The translations under genes and the position numbers were made by a program. From NCBI GenBank assembly GCA_951799405.1, contig OX637344.1, positions 17,298,001 to 17,362,000 on the forward strand: 64,000 nucleotides of DNA, given 5' to 3'. Positions 40,098 through 50,844 of this stretch are shown in pieces. Origin of the DNA: Agapetus fuscipes. Taxonomy: Eukaryota; Arthropoda; Insecta; Trichoptera; Glossosomatidae. The stretch's first letter is position 1. Each line of letters starts with the position of its first letter. A model generated the notes under the pieces. It saw only the letters and a list, made by a program, of their open reading frames with translations, made no database searches and was not told where the DNA came from.

Positions 40098-40433
40098 ACC
40101 GGTCGATAGCTCAGTTGGTAGAGTGCTTGCATTCCATGCCGTGAGCTCGGGTTCGAATCCCGCCGAGGCGAGGGTGTCAGAAATGATTTCCCGTTTCGGT
40201 GTTTGTTTCAAACCCCAAAATAAAAATGCCGGCAAGGTTTACTCAGCCTTCACAAGAAATGAGTACCAGTTCTCTCGGGAGCTGGGAAACCCCCACTTCA
40301 TCTGAAGTGGTTGGCGTAAGGCCGGCCCCCTTACCTGTAAAAATAAATAGGTTCAACTCGCCACATGCGACCCCTTCGGGGATAACGCGGCAAGAAGTTA
40401 CACTATATGTGTAGCTTAGTTGCGTTTTGCGTT
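40098..40433 (+). mobile_element. SINE1, full-length, long subfamily
   Basis: Best reference copy. tRNA-like head GACCGGTCGATAGCTCAGTTGG (box A) and GGTTCGAATCCCG (box B), then the long-form segment GTCAGAAATGATTTCCCG, TCACAAGAAATGAG, the palindromic GGGAGCTGGGAAACCC, and the end CACTATATGTGTAGCTTAG plus a short GCGTT repeat. Confidence 0.92.
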
Positions 40434-40472
40434 GCGTTGCCTACCTATTAGGCGCTTCTGCCTTTATAGGAT

Positions 40473-40513
40473 GCACGCCCCTGGTATATGCCTGACATAT
40501 ACCAGGGGCGTGC
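40473..40513. repeat. Perfect 18-bp hairpin
   Basis: GCACGCCCCTGGTATATG, loop CCTGA, and the exact complement. GC-rich stem. Probably a transposon end or snap-back. Confidence 0.85.
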
Positions 40514-40837
40514 AAGAAAATCAGAGAAAAGCTGTGACAAGAACAAAAAGACGCAGGGCAGTGTCAAGACAAAGGTCAAAGAAGTGAAGATGAGCGAAAT
40601 ATTTTTTTAGAAAATAATATACATTAGGCAAATATATTATCTACAATACCTTATAGGTAAAAATTAATGTCACATCAGCGTGGTATATCATAAGGGGCAT
40701 TGCATAGCATAGTTTTTGTTTAACAGTCTACGTTGACGGTTGCCTGGGTAGTGGGTACTGCTTATAACAATACCTTGCTGACATGACGCCCTAAAACGTC
40801 AGTGATTTGGTGCGCCAAAGAATCTAATAAACGCAAA
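40514..40837. other. No gene seen
   Basis: No coding sequence or repeat recognised. Confidence 0.4.
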
Positions 40838-41094
40838 CGCAACTAAGCTACACATATAGTGTAATTTCTTGCCTGCGTTATTCCCGAAGGGGTAGCATGT
40901 TGCGCTTCGGGACCTATTTATTTTTACAGGTAATGGGGCCGGCCTCACACCAACCACTTTCAGTTGAAGTGGGGGTTTCCCAGCTCCCGAGAGGGGTTGG
41001 TTCTCATTTCTTGTGAAGGCTGAGTAAGCCTTTGAGATCGAACCCTTGCTCTCGGCATGGAAGGAAAGCATTCTACCGATTGAGCTATCGACCA
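40838..41094 (-). mobile_element. SINE1, short subfamily
   Basis: Minus-strand head GGTCGATAGCTCAATCGG, no CAGAAATG segment, end TGTGTAGCTTAGTTGCG. The head word is repeated just upstream (about 41094-41110), a short direct repeat. No SINE2 precedes it. Confidence 0.85.
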
Positions 41095-41105
41095 CCAATT
41101 GAGCT

Positions 41106-42454
41106 ATCAATCTAATCTAAATCTAATGCACCATCTATTTCTTTTATATTGGGTTAATGTATTTAGATGAGAAAATGAAATGATTAAATTCTTTAGGAGT
41201 TATTTCAGGTAAGATCATGCATGTGTTTAGAAAGTGAAAGTTAAAAACTTTATTTTAAAGGATAAAAAAAATGTTATTTCTATGATTCTATAATAGTAAT
41301 TACTTTGACTTCTCAATCTCTTACGTTAATCACACAGTCTTGTATTTATTCTCCAGGTTAAATATTGAACTAAAAGACAGGTGGAGATACAAAAATGTGT
41401 TTGCTTAGCTCACGTACATACAATGTTCGACAAATATGTATTTTAGCGTGCGCAAATACAGTAAACTGGTTATTTTATTTATCTGCAAGTGTAGTGCCAG
41501 CGTAAGCAAATAAATACAGCTTTTTTCTCATAGAAAATCACATAAAAATGTGTTTATTTTCATTTGACAGAAGCTAATCCCGTAATGTCAAACTAAATAT
41601 TGACAACGGCGTAAAAATAAATTGCGTTAAATAACAAAACGACAATCCTCCAGCAAAAAAATAAATTACATTACTTACTGGAAATCTTTAAATCAAAAAA
41701 AGAGTTTTCTTTTTATTCGTGTATTTCATTTTTGTGCTGTTGCAAAAGATTACAATTTAAACACAAATTTTAAAGTATATTTTTTCTCAGCGGGATAACG
41801 TCACACCTATTCGGGACAATAATAATAAGCAACATATAGCAAAATATTGGCTTGCCTTTATTCCATAGCAATCTGACAGTATGAAGTCACCATTTTGTTG
41901 TCTATGGAATTCGTTCCGAGTTCATGAATCTCATAAAATTTTTTGAGAGAGTAAAAAGATTTTTTTATTCAGCTTGAGAGAACGCCAGTATCGTAGATTT
42001 CAGGAACACATTTCAAAATGTAGCCTTTATTTCAATCATTTTTTATTTTGCAGTATTTGGGTGGAATCTGACGCTCAGTGGTAGATTAGAATCCCTCCTT
42101 TTAGTTGTAAATATTTTTTCCTTTTTTTCACTTTTATCGATTCACGTGTACGTCGTCATGGTTTGGCATGCGCATGCGTGTGGCTCGATACACCATAAAC
42201 AAAAATCTTATTGTAAAAGCTGTTCGAATATTTAAACTTTTATATACCTACCTAAAATAAAATTACCTAAAAATGACGTAATCTCGCTTTATATTTTTCA
42301 ACGGCATAATATTTTGTTCGTACTATTACTTTTTACACATATTTTTTGCAAATATATTTTTCTTAGTCATATTTAAATATTTTTACGACGGTAATTTTTC
42401 ATTTTTAAAGTCAGATAAGACGACAAGTCTTTTTGTATTGACGTCACACTATCT
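41106..42454. other. No gene; one short dispersed repeat
   Basis: Long AT-rich stretch with no coding exon recognised. About 42155-42250 (GGCATGCGCATGCG, CACCATAAAC, GCTGTTCGAAT, TACCTACC) resembles 14812-14900. Confidence 0.45.
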
Positions 42455-42672
42455 ATAATCTAAGTTGTAAATATATATTTTTAACATTTCAGTTTCGTAT
42501 TATATGCATGCCCACAAGCAGACACGTGTAAGTTTGCACTTACATATCCTGCTTAGGTACTTATAAAAAATGAACACAAACCCTATTCTCGTAACTCATG
42601 CCGCCCTTTCCTGAAACAGGGGTGACATTGACTTAGTGAACCATTTTTTACAGTATGGATGGTCAGCCACGT
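42455..42672 (-). repeat. 3U unit, head end missing
   Basis: On plus from ATAATCTAAGTTGTAAAT to ACAGTATGGATGGTCAGCC; diverged in the middle. Confidence 0.78.
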
Positions 42673-42782
42673 GTATAAAATATTTTGTAGTACTTGTTTG
42701 TTGGACCTTTAGGGGCCGTTTATAATCTTTGGCATATCATATACACGGACGAAATTGCATACTTTGTTTACAATTTAATATT

Positions 42783-42900
42783 ACTAGGGGCGTTGCCCCT
42801 GGCTGCTACGCAGCCCAACCCCTTAACATTTGGTGAATGTGTATATTGCGCATAGTTTCCTCGCGTTAAAATTCGGAAAACATGTAAAATAAAAACATGC
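42783..42900 (-). repeat. Helitron-like 3' terminus
   Basis: On plus: ACTAG, hairpin GGGGCGTTGCCCC (42787-42799), hairpin GGCTGCTACGCAGCC (42801-42815). Read on minus it is two hairpins and a terminal CTAG followed by T. It sits just left of the 3U tandem array, as at 29578. Confidence 0.45.
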
Positions 42901-42904
42901 AGCC

Positions 42905-45776
42905 TTTGTAAAAGAAAATCGACCACCCATAGTTTAAAAAATGGTTCACTTTGAAGATTTCAGCTGTGTTTCAGGGAAGATTGGCAAGAGTTGCAGGGCT
43001 TATATTAATTTGAGATTGGGTTTTTATGTTGTAAGTCAACATGCATTATGTGTAAGCGTGAACTTATAAATGTCTGCTTGTGGGAATGCATTTAATATGA
43101 ATCTCGATTGGTATGTATCTTTGCAACTTAGATTATAGAACTTAACAAAATAATTTCCTTGACTTATAGGTTAGTATGTGGCTGACCACCCATACTGTAA
43201 GAATGGTTTACAATGAAAATTTTATCTCTGTTTGAGGAAAAGTCGGCAAGAGTTGCAGGGCTTATGTTCATTTGAGATTAGTTTTTTATTTTATAAGTCC
43301 ACATGGGGCATTTGTAAGCGCGAACTTATACCTGTCTGCTTGTGGGAATGCATTTAATATGAATCTCAAATGGTATGTATCTTTGCAACTTAGATTATAG
43401 AACTTAATAAAATAATTTCCTTGACTTATAGGTTAGTATGTGGCTGACCACCCATACTGTAAGAATGGTTTACAATGAAAATTTTATCTCTGTTTGAGGA
43501 AAAGTCGGCAAGAGTTGCAGGGCTTATGTTCATTTGAGATTAGTTTTTTTATTTTATAAGTCCACATGGGGCATTTGTAAGCGCGAACTTATACCTGTCT
43601 GCTTGTGGGAATGCATTTAATATGAATCTCAAATGGTATGTATCTTTGCAACTTAGATTAAAGAACTAAACAAAATAATTTCCTTGACTAAAAGGTTAGT
43701 ATGTGGCTGACCACCCATACTGTAAGCAATGGTTCACAATGCAAATTTTATCTCTGTTTGAGGAAAAGTCGGCAAGAGTTGCAGGGCTTATGTTCATTTG
43801 AGATTAGTTTTTTATTTTATAAGTCCACATGGGGCATTTGTAAGCGCGAACTTATACCTGTCTGCTAGTGGGAATGCATTTAATATGAATCTCAAATGGT
43901 ATGTATCTTGCAACTTAGATTAATGAACTAAACAAAATAATTTCCTTGACTAAAAGGTTAGTATGTGGCTGACCACCCATACTGTAAGCAATGGTTCACA
44001 ATGCAAATTTTATCTCTGTTTGAGGAAAAGTCGGCAAGAGTTGCAGGGCTTATGTTCATTTGAGATTAGTTTTTTTATTTTGCAAGTCCACATTGGGCAT
44101 TTGTAAGCGTGAACTTGTACCTGTCTGCTTGTGGGAATGCATTTAATATGAATCTCAAATGGTATGTATCTTTGCAACTTAGATTATAGAACTTAATAAA
44201 ATAATTTCCTTGACTAAAAGGTTAGTATGTGGCTGACCACCCATACTGTAAGAATGGTTTACCATGCAAATTTTATCTCTGTTTGAGGAAAAGTCGGCAA
44301 AAGTTGCAGGGCTTATGTTCATTTGAGATTAGTTTTTTTATTTTGCAAGTCCACATTGGGCATTTGTAAGCGTGAACTTGTACCTGTCTGCTTGTGGGAA
44401 TGCATTTAATATGAATCTCAAATGGTATGTATCTTTGCAACTTAGATTATAGAACTTAATAAAATAATTTCCTTGACTTATAGGTTAGTATGTGGCTGAC
44501 CACCCATACTGTAAGAATGGTTTACAATGAAAATTTTATCTCTGTTTGAGGAAAAGTCGGCAAGAGTTGCAGGGCTTATGTTCATTTGAGATTAGTTTTT
44601 TATTTTATAAGTCCACATGGGGCATTTGTAAGCGCGAACTTATACCTGTCTGCTTGTGGGAATGCATTTAATATGAATCTCAAATGGTATGTATCTTTGC
44701 AACTTAGATTATAGAACTTAATAAAATAATTTCCTTGACTTATAGGTTAGTATGTGGCTGACCACCCATACTGTAAGATTGTTTTACAATGAAAATTTTA
44801 TCTCTGTTTGAGGAAAAGTCGGCAAGAGTTGCAGGGCTTATGTTCATTTAAGATTAGTTTTTTATTTTATAAGTCCACATGGGGCATTTGTAAGCGCGAA
44901 CTTATACCTGTCTGCTTGTGGGAATGCATTTAATATGAATCTCAAATGGTATGTATCTTTGCAACTTAGATTAATGAACTAAACAAATTAATTTCCTTGA
45001 CTAAAAGGTTAGTATGTGGCTGACCACCCATACTGTAAGCAATGGTTCACAATGCAAATTTTATCTCTGTTTGAGGAAAAGTCGGCAAGAGTTGCAGGGC
45101 TTATGTTCATTTGAGATTAGTTTTTTTTATTTTGCAAGTCCACATTGGACATTTGTAAGCGTGAACTTGTACCTGTCTGCTTGTGGGAATGCATTTAATA
45201 TGAATCTCAAATGGTATGTATCTTTGCAACTTAGATTATAGAACTAAACAAAATAATTTCCTTGACTAAAAGGTTAGTATGTGGCTGACCACCCATACTG
45301 TAAGCAATGGTTTACCATGCAAATTTTATCTCTGTTTTGAGGAAAAGTCGGCAAAAGTTGCAGGGCTTATGTTCATTTGAGATTAGTTTTTTTATTTTGC
45401 AAGTCCACATTGGGCATTTGTAAGCGTGAACTTGTACCTGTCTGCGTGTGGGAATGCATTTAATATGAATCTTAAATGGTATGTATCTTTGCAACTTAGA
45501 TTATGTAAAGAAATACACAAAATAATTTTCTTGACTTATAGGTTGGTATGAGGCTGACCACCCATACTTTAAAAAATGGTTTACTTTGCAAATTCACCTT
45601 TGTTTCAGGGAAGGTTGGCAAGAGTTGCAGGGCTTATGTTCATTTGGAATGGGCTGTTATGTTGTAAGTACACATGCAGCATATGTAAGCGGGAACTTAT
45701 ACATATCTGCTTGTGGGAATGCATTTAATATAAATCTTAAATGATATATATCTTTGCAGCTTAGATTAGATTAGAT
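42905..45776 (+). repeat. 3U-derived tandem array (period about 262 bp, 11 units)
   Basis: Unit starts at 43155, 43417, 43680, 43942, 44206, 44469, 44731, 44993, 45258 and 45527, plus a leading headless unit from about 42905. Spacings are 262, 263, 262, 264, 263, 262, 262, 265 and 269. Each core unit runs TTCCTTGACT...CAACTTAGATT and is joined by an about 22-bp linker (A.AGAACT.AA.AAAATAA). Two variants alternate in blocks, giving a higher-order pattern. No RTE coding sequence is in the array. Confidence 0.92.
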
Positions 45777-45862
45777 TAGAACTTATACATGTCTGCTCGT
45801 AAGAATGCATGTAATATGAATCTCAAATGTTATATATGTTTGCAACTTAGATTACAGATTGA
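45777..45862 (+). repeat. 3U unit, tail fragment
   Basis: GATTAGATTAGATTAGAACTT followed by TGAATCTCAAATG and GCAACTTAGATTACAG; closes the array. Confidence 0.75.
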
Positions 45863-46201
45863 AATCCATTTTTATTTGGCTTTTTTTTTATTTTTAATTT
45901 GCATGAAATAAAAGAAAATGTAAAAAAAACTTTTACGTTTTGCCGCTAGATGTCAATATTGTTCCATACATTTTTAGTATGAACAAACAGATTAATTCCT
46001 AAAAGTTTTCATACATTTGTAAACACACACGCGTAAGCTCGCCGCATTGCAGCATATATACAAAAATTAATTTGCTATAGAGCATGAATGTGTTTCATCT
46101 GCTGTGATGGCATTGATTTTGAAAATCGAAACTCGACGACGAATGACGACGACGAATGGCGACGACGAAGGGTTATATAATAAAGGATGGTTTGTAGTAC
46201 C
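45863..46201. other. No gene; short GAC-rich repeat
   Basis: 46133-46175 is a GACGACGAATG-type minisatellite. Otherwise nothing recognised. Confidence 0.5.
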
Positions 46202-46492
46202 TATAACGCAACTAAGCTACATATAATGTAACTTCTTGCCGCGTTGTCACTGGAATGGTCGCATGTGGCGAGTCGAAACTTTTTTATTTTCACAGCTTAG
46301 TTCAGTTAAAGTGGCGGTTTCCCAGCTCTTGAGAGGGCTGTTTCTTATTTCTTATGAAGTCTAAATAAACCTTGCCGGTGTTTTATTTCCGGCTCGAAAT
46401 AAACACCGAAACAGGAAATCATTTCTGACATCCTGGGTGGGATTCGAACCCTAACCTTCATATGGAATGCAAGCACTCTGTCTTGGCAAGCA
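46202..46492 (-). mobile_element. SINE1, long form, damaged head
   Basis: Minus strand: ACCGAAACAGG complement region, the CAGAAATGATTTCC segment, and the end near 46202. The tRNA-like head is broken and the middle has deletions. Confidence 0.8.
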
Positions 46493-46670
46493 AGTGTATG
46501 TTTTTATAGTATACACATTACTTACGTCTGACTGGCCCGCAGTCTAGTGGTTAAAACCTCTGACTCGTAATTGGAAGGTTGTGGGCTCGAATCCCGGCGG
46601 AGCACAAAAAAAATACAATTTTTATTTTCATATATTATACTCTTCGCTGGGGGAACTATTCATATACTTT

Positions 46671-47118
46671 ATTTTTTTTATTTTTTTTTCAAACAACACA
46701 AATACATAAAAATATACATAATTTTAAGAAAAATGAAAAAAAAATATATAGCGTACTGTGTCAATTAGATGTTAAAACTAATAATAAATGTTTAAAAGAT
46801 TACATATAGATTAAAAATATGGAGCTTAAATAATATTAAAAAATAGGAAGACAAAAAAGAAAAAATAAAGTAAAAGATAAGAAAAGAAAAAGGAAAACAA
46901 AACACCAATCATTTAAAAAAAAATTAAAAAGAAAAAAAGTCAATCTTCTAAGTTTCTACAGTCAATGTCTCATTCACCTCTCTTAAGAATGACCTCTTGG
47001 ATAGGTGAAATATATCGATGTGGTTAAAATTATCATTATAAAGGCCGACAATCCTTCCGAAGGTGGAGTTGTATCCATAGTTAGTCCGGTGAGTTTTCAT
47101 CCATAGTTAGTCCGGTGC
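46671..47118 (-). mobile_element. Jockey-like LINE 3' end
   Basis: Minus frame NYGYNSTFGRIVGLYNDNFNHIDIFHLSKRSFL, then a stop and an A-rich 3' UTR with poly(A). The motif NFNHIDIF is shared with the C-terminus at 7848-9416. The 5' end has a 19-bp direct duplication (47073-47091 and 47099-47117). A short CTTT duplication flanks it. Confidence 0.8.
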
Positions 47119-47227
47119 CTTTACCAAAGACCGTTCACTAAAGGTCCATCCTGCCTTGCAGCAGCTGGGTATTGCATGACTATTGGCGCTTTCTACAGCG
47201 ACGACCAAGCTCGCATAGAGCTCTTGA

Positions 47228-47490
47228 TGATGATGATGATGGATGGTTTATTTCCGGTGGCGCCGTTTAATGATGACAGACCATCTCAAGGGCGCCGTGG
47301 CTCTTCGAAAACAGCATTTTCTTAAGTCCTCTTCTGAAGAGGATAGTGGGCTGGTCAGAGCGAAGGTCGACAGGCAGCTTGTTCCAGGCAACTGGCCCAG
47401 CTACCCCAAAGCTCCTGTCCGCAAAATTAGAGGTGTTTGCTCTTATTGGTTCTTTGATCCTGTTGACAGCAGTAGAGGCAGAGCACAGAG
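47228..47490 (-). mobile_element. L2-like LINE 3' end
   Basis: Minus frame STAVNRIKEPIRANTSNFADRSFGVAGPVAWNKLPVDLRS, then a UTR with CGGCGCCACCGG and a (TCA)n tail. Flanked by TTGA at 47224-47227 and 47491-47494. Confidence 0.82.
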
Positions 47491-47532
47491 TTGAGGTGTG
47501 ATACACGCAAAAACAGCGCTCACCAAGTAAAT

Positions 47533-47672
47533 CATCCTAATGCTGGAGTGATGTTTTCTGGGGTCTGTTGCCGTGGTCTGTGGGAGCTGGAGCTTCCGTC
47601 TTCCGCTGTAGATCCCGGAAAACATCACTCCAGCATCATCAGCTGGCCGTGTAAGCCTAAAACTCTTATTCA
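47533..47672. repeat. Partly palindromic dispersed repeat
   Basis: TGCTGGAGTGATGTTTTC at the left pairs with GAAAACATCACTCCAGCA at 47613-47636. The sequence is shared with 33270-33365. Confidence 0.7.
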
Positions 47673-48004
47673 AATCATCCTAATATTAGTACTCGTACTT
47701 CAGGTAGGTAGATTAGAATCTGCTTGAGGTTGTCGCATTTTCTGCCGCCTTTTGCGGGTCAGGGAGACCGGAACTTCCCGAGGCGAGGCGGAAGGAAGCG
47801 AGCGCAGTCTGGCAGACCAACTCTAAATACCGCGCTAAGCGGCAAACATTCTAAATGTCGGAAATGTACACATAAAATGAGACAGTCGGAAAAAAATCGC
47901 CCTTAACATTCTTCCCTTAAAAATGGAAACAAATCATTTGAATTATTCCTGTGCCTCTTCAGTAAAGCAGAAGCGTGTATCCCATACAGGCAAGTGCGTC
48001 TTAT
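47673..48004. other. No gene seen
   Basis: Contains a GC-richer 47740-47830 stretch without recognisable coding potential. Confidence 0.4.
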
Positions 48005-48155
48005 TTAAATCTAAATCTAAGTTGCAAAGATATGTATCATTTGAGGTTTATATTAAATGCATTCCCACTAGCAGACACGCATAATTTCGCGCTCACACAT
48101 GCCGCATGTGGACCTACAATACAAAAACCCAATTCTCAAATGAACATAAGTCCTG
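48005..48155 (-). repeat. 3U unit, partial
   Basis: Minus strand, tail half: AAATCTAAGTTGCAAAG to TCAAATGAACATAAGTCC on plus. Confidence 0.78.
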
Positions 48156-48369
48156 AAAAAATTGTAAAAAATCATTTAAACTTGATATTCAAATTTTAAA
48201 ATTCAAAACTTAAGTTCGATTGGAGCCATCGTTAGCACTTCAGTCAATTTCAGATGAGTTACTTTGAAGAAATGCGAGAAAATGTTTATTCTGAAATGTA
48301 TTTGCCTATACCCTATGCACGCGCCTGCAGTAAAGTTTGGTTATCATCATAGTGATTTGCATCTTCGAT

Positions 48370-48570
48370 TCTGCGGCACGAAAAAGGGACCTTGTGCTTC
48401 AAGCACTTTGTATGTCTTTCATCATCCATTCTTTCTACATGTCCAAACCATCTCATGACATTATTTTGCACACTTCCTTTCACATCCTCTTTCAACTTAC
48501 ATTTTTCTTTTAACCATTCATTCTTAACTCTATCTTTCAGAGTTGTTTCTGTCATCTCAAGTGTTTAATT
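48370..48570 (-). pseudogene. RTE C-terminal fragment
   Basis: Minus frame LKDRVKNEWLKEKCKLKEDVKGSVQNNVMRWFGHVERMDDERHTK, matching the region before the RTE C-terminus. Truncated at both ends. Confidence 0.75.
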
Positions 48571-48594
48571 TCCACCGTAGTCAACTGATATGAC

Positions 48595-49648
48595 TAGGGA
48601 CTGGAAAAAAGTGGTGTTATTTTTTGCAAAATTCGCGTTATTTTTTTGGGAAATTCGCGTTATTTTTGATCAAAAACAGGGAAATTCGCGTTATTTTTCA
48701 TGTTAAACAGGGAGATTTGGTGTCATTTTTAGGGTTGATTTGATCGAAATAAAGGTTTATGTAATTGCAAAACTATGGATATTACTAATATTTACAATTT
48801 ATTATATAAACAACAATATGTACCTTCAAAAACAATGAATAAACAACATCTGAATCAATACGAGTTACAACTTACAAAAAACATTGATTGAAAAGTATTA
48901 ATATTTGAATGACACTCCGAATACCCTGCAATATCCTTTTAAAATATTTAATTTTTGTGCATTTAGTCTCTAGATGAAGGTTATCTAATTTTTTCGAGGG
49001 ATGTTGGCTTTTATGAAAGCCTCAAGTTGTGCTCTTGGCTAATCCAGCAGCAGCTTTACTCCTTGATGTATTTTCCTTCATTGATGTCCCGATTCAAGTG
49101 TGTTTGGATGTCCAGGACAGTTCTGCTTATCATTTATTTAAAAAAAAAAAAAAAAGATTTGTGAATAGGAATGCAATTCACCAACCTACTCTGCCTGGCC
49201 AGAAACAGGTATTAATATCATTAATGAAAAATTCATTACGAGTATTGTTTATTTTAATTAATTATTAATTTATAATAACCCAATTACATTTGTTGAACCA
49301 GGGTCAAATTTATGGTCAAATGACACAAGCGGGGATCGAACCCAGCGTCTAGCGTTCTAGCGTGTTTCAACGTTGAAAGATCAGCCCACTTGGCCCCCTC
49401 GGCTATAACACTGACCATTTTTTCTGTGCTTTGCACCTTGCAAAGGGTTTTCACAGGATTTTTTTCTTTCCCACAAAATAGTTGCGTTGCAGAAGCGACA
49501 CATAACAACTTTTTCGCACAATTTCTACAAAAAGTACGAAAATTCGCGATATTTGCGTAAAACCTCAAATTTCGCGTTATTCGCGTAAAAACATCAACAT
49601 TCGCGAATAAATTCGTTTTATCGCGATCGCGAAATTTTCCAGTCCCTA
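48595..49648. mobile_element. Non-autonomous hAT-like element with 8-bp TSD
   Basis: 1054 bp with 14-bp perfect terminal inverted repeats TAGGGACTGGAAAA. Flanked by the perfect 8-bp duplication GATATGAC (48587-48594 and 49649-49656), the hallmark length for hAT. Subterminal regions hold repeated AAATTCGCGTTATTTTT-like words: three on the left (about 48640-48700) and related TTCGCG words on the right (about 49535-49635), possible transposase-binding arrays. A SINE3 is inserted at 49141-49421. No transposase ORF. Confidence 0.88.
49141..49421 (-). mobile_element. SINE3, full copy
   Basis: Minus-strand head GTCAGTGTTATAGCCGAGGG, box B GGTTCGATCCCC, body TGACCCTGGTTCAACA and CTGGCCAGGCAGAGTAGG, end TTCACAAATCT and a poly(A) tail (T-side at 49141-49155). 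Confidence 0.82.
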
Positions 49649-49656
49649 GATATGAC

Positions 49657-49970
49657 AGATAGTGGTATTTTTTTCAACAGACGTGTATTATGCTTCGCTG
49701 TCTCTCACCTGTACTAGCGCCTACTCTGTGATGTGTTTTGTATTTTAGCCTCAGAACGCTTCCAATTCACACCACAAGCCATCAAACAAACCCATTAATT
49801 ATGCCACTATGAGATGGACACACAAGACCGCTGGAAAATTCCATCAGCCGACGTGAGCGTGCTGCAAGACCACCAATTACATCTTGATCATTTTTCAAGA
49901 GCGCCGTTTCGTGGCGCTGAGCTGCTAAACACCTCTTGAAAATGTGTAACATAGCTCCAGCTATTTTAAG
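49657..49970. other. No gene seen
   Basis: 49885-49955 vaguely resembles an L2-like 3' UTR (GAGCGCCGTTTCGTGG) but is too short to call. Confidence 0.35.
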
Positions 49971-50048
49971 GTCAACGACGATACCATGTTGAAAGCACCG
50001 GTTCTCATCAGATCACCGAAGTTAAGCAACTTTGGGCGCGGATGCTAC
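49971..50048 (+). pseudogene. 5S rRNA-like fragment
   Basis: GTCAACGACGATACCATG, AAAGCACCGGTTCTCATCAG, ATCACCGAAGTTAAGCAAC and TTGGGCGCGGATGCTAC: the first about 78 nt of 5S. Cut off by the CAGGG MITE. The first 28 nt are identical to the 17-kb copy. Confidence 0.78.
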
Positions 50049-50147
50049 CAGGGCTAGAAGTCTCATCACTACGGTAATTCTTACCTACCGAATATCAGTA
50101 ATATTTGTATAAAGACCTGTCAATCCAAAATGGCCGCAATTGAAGAG
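50049..50147 (+). mobile_element. CAGGG foldback MITE, truncated
   Basis: CAGGGCTAGAAGTCTCATCA through TATTTGTATAAAGAC and the inner AAAATGGCCGCAATTGAAGAG; the second arm is lost. Confidence 0.78.
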
Positions 50148-50405
50148 CTGATTAGTCTTTCTAGATTCGGATCCCGGCATAGTTAAAAAAATGTACAATT
50201 TGTATTTCCAAATATGCTCTTCGCTGGATTGAAAAATTCATAAACCTTTACCAATGACCGGTCACCAAAGGTCTATCCAGCCTTACAACAACTGGGTATT
50301 GCTTGAGAATTGGGGCTTTCTACAGCGACAATTAAGCTCGCAGAGGGCTCTTGAGGTGTGATACACACCAAAACAGCGCTCACCAAATAAATCATCCTAA
50401 TATTA
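50148..50405 (+). mobile_element. SINE2, tail type B, head truncated
   Basis: Starts within box B (ATTCGGATCCCGGC), standard body, and type-B tail AGAGGGCTCTTGAGGTGTG to ATCATCCTAAT followed by a TTATTATTATT stretch. Confidence 0.85.
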
Positions 50406-50844
50406 TGATTATTATTATTACAAATAAAATCCAAACCTCCAATGAACATAAACCCTACAACTTTTGCCGACCTTCGCTGACACAGGGAATTCTATAATCA
50501 GAAATATAACTGATTATCTGATTACAGTACATATAATTACTGATTTCATTAAAATATATTAACTTCACATACATCAACCAATTAGTTTTTTTTCTTTTAC
50601 AACTATAGCTCAACATATATAAATCTAACAGGTCCTTTTTTACGATGAAGCTAATAAAATATTCATGTATTTTTTATCCCGAGCAAAAAATGTGTTTTCC
50701 ATAAAAGTAATTAAACTCGTTAACTGCAGGTTTTTCCTGAAAGACGAGTTGAAAGTGAAACTCTTTCTTTTTTTGGCTGCTGAATAATTAAAAATCAAGT
50801 TTCTCACTTTATGACTCTACTGACGTTTTCCCAGAAAATCATAT
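50406..50844. other. No gene; 3U scrap
   Basis: 50430-50495 is a minus-strand 3U fragment (AAACCTCCAATGAACATAAAC, GCCGACCTTCGCTGACAC). The rest is unrecognised. Confidence 0.45.

Larger units (their letters stand above)
46530..47545 (+). mobile_element. SINE2, tail type B, with two nested LINE insertions
   Basis: Head GACTGGCCCGCAGTCTAGTGG and box B GGCTCGAATCCC (46530-46670); body 47119-47227 (TACCAAAGACCGTTCAC to GCATAGAGCTC); tail 47495-47545 (GGTGTGATACACGC, AACAGCGCTCACC). The gaps are the LINE fragments 46671-47118 and 47228-47490. Confidence 0.85.

Noticed and set aside
40098..40165. tRNA gene at a SINE1 head
   Set aside because: Head of a repeated SINE with a constant downstream body, not an isolated tRNA gene.
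45014..45241. Small cysteine-containing ORF in the array
   Set aside because: Lies in the 3U repeat; frame is not maintained in neighbouring units.
42905..45776. CRISPR-like array
   Set aside because: Whole 262-bp units repeat with short constant linkers; there are no short direct repeats with unique spacers, and the context is an animal genome.
47740..47910. Basic 60-codon ORF in a GC-richer patch
   Set aside because: Short, no motif, no splice context and no second copy to test conservation.
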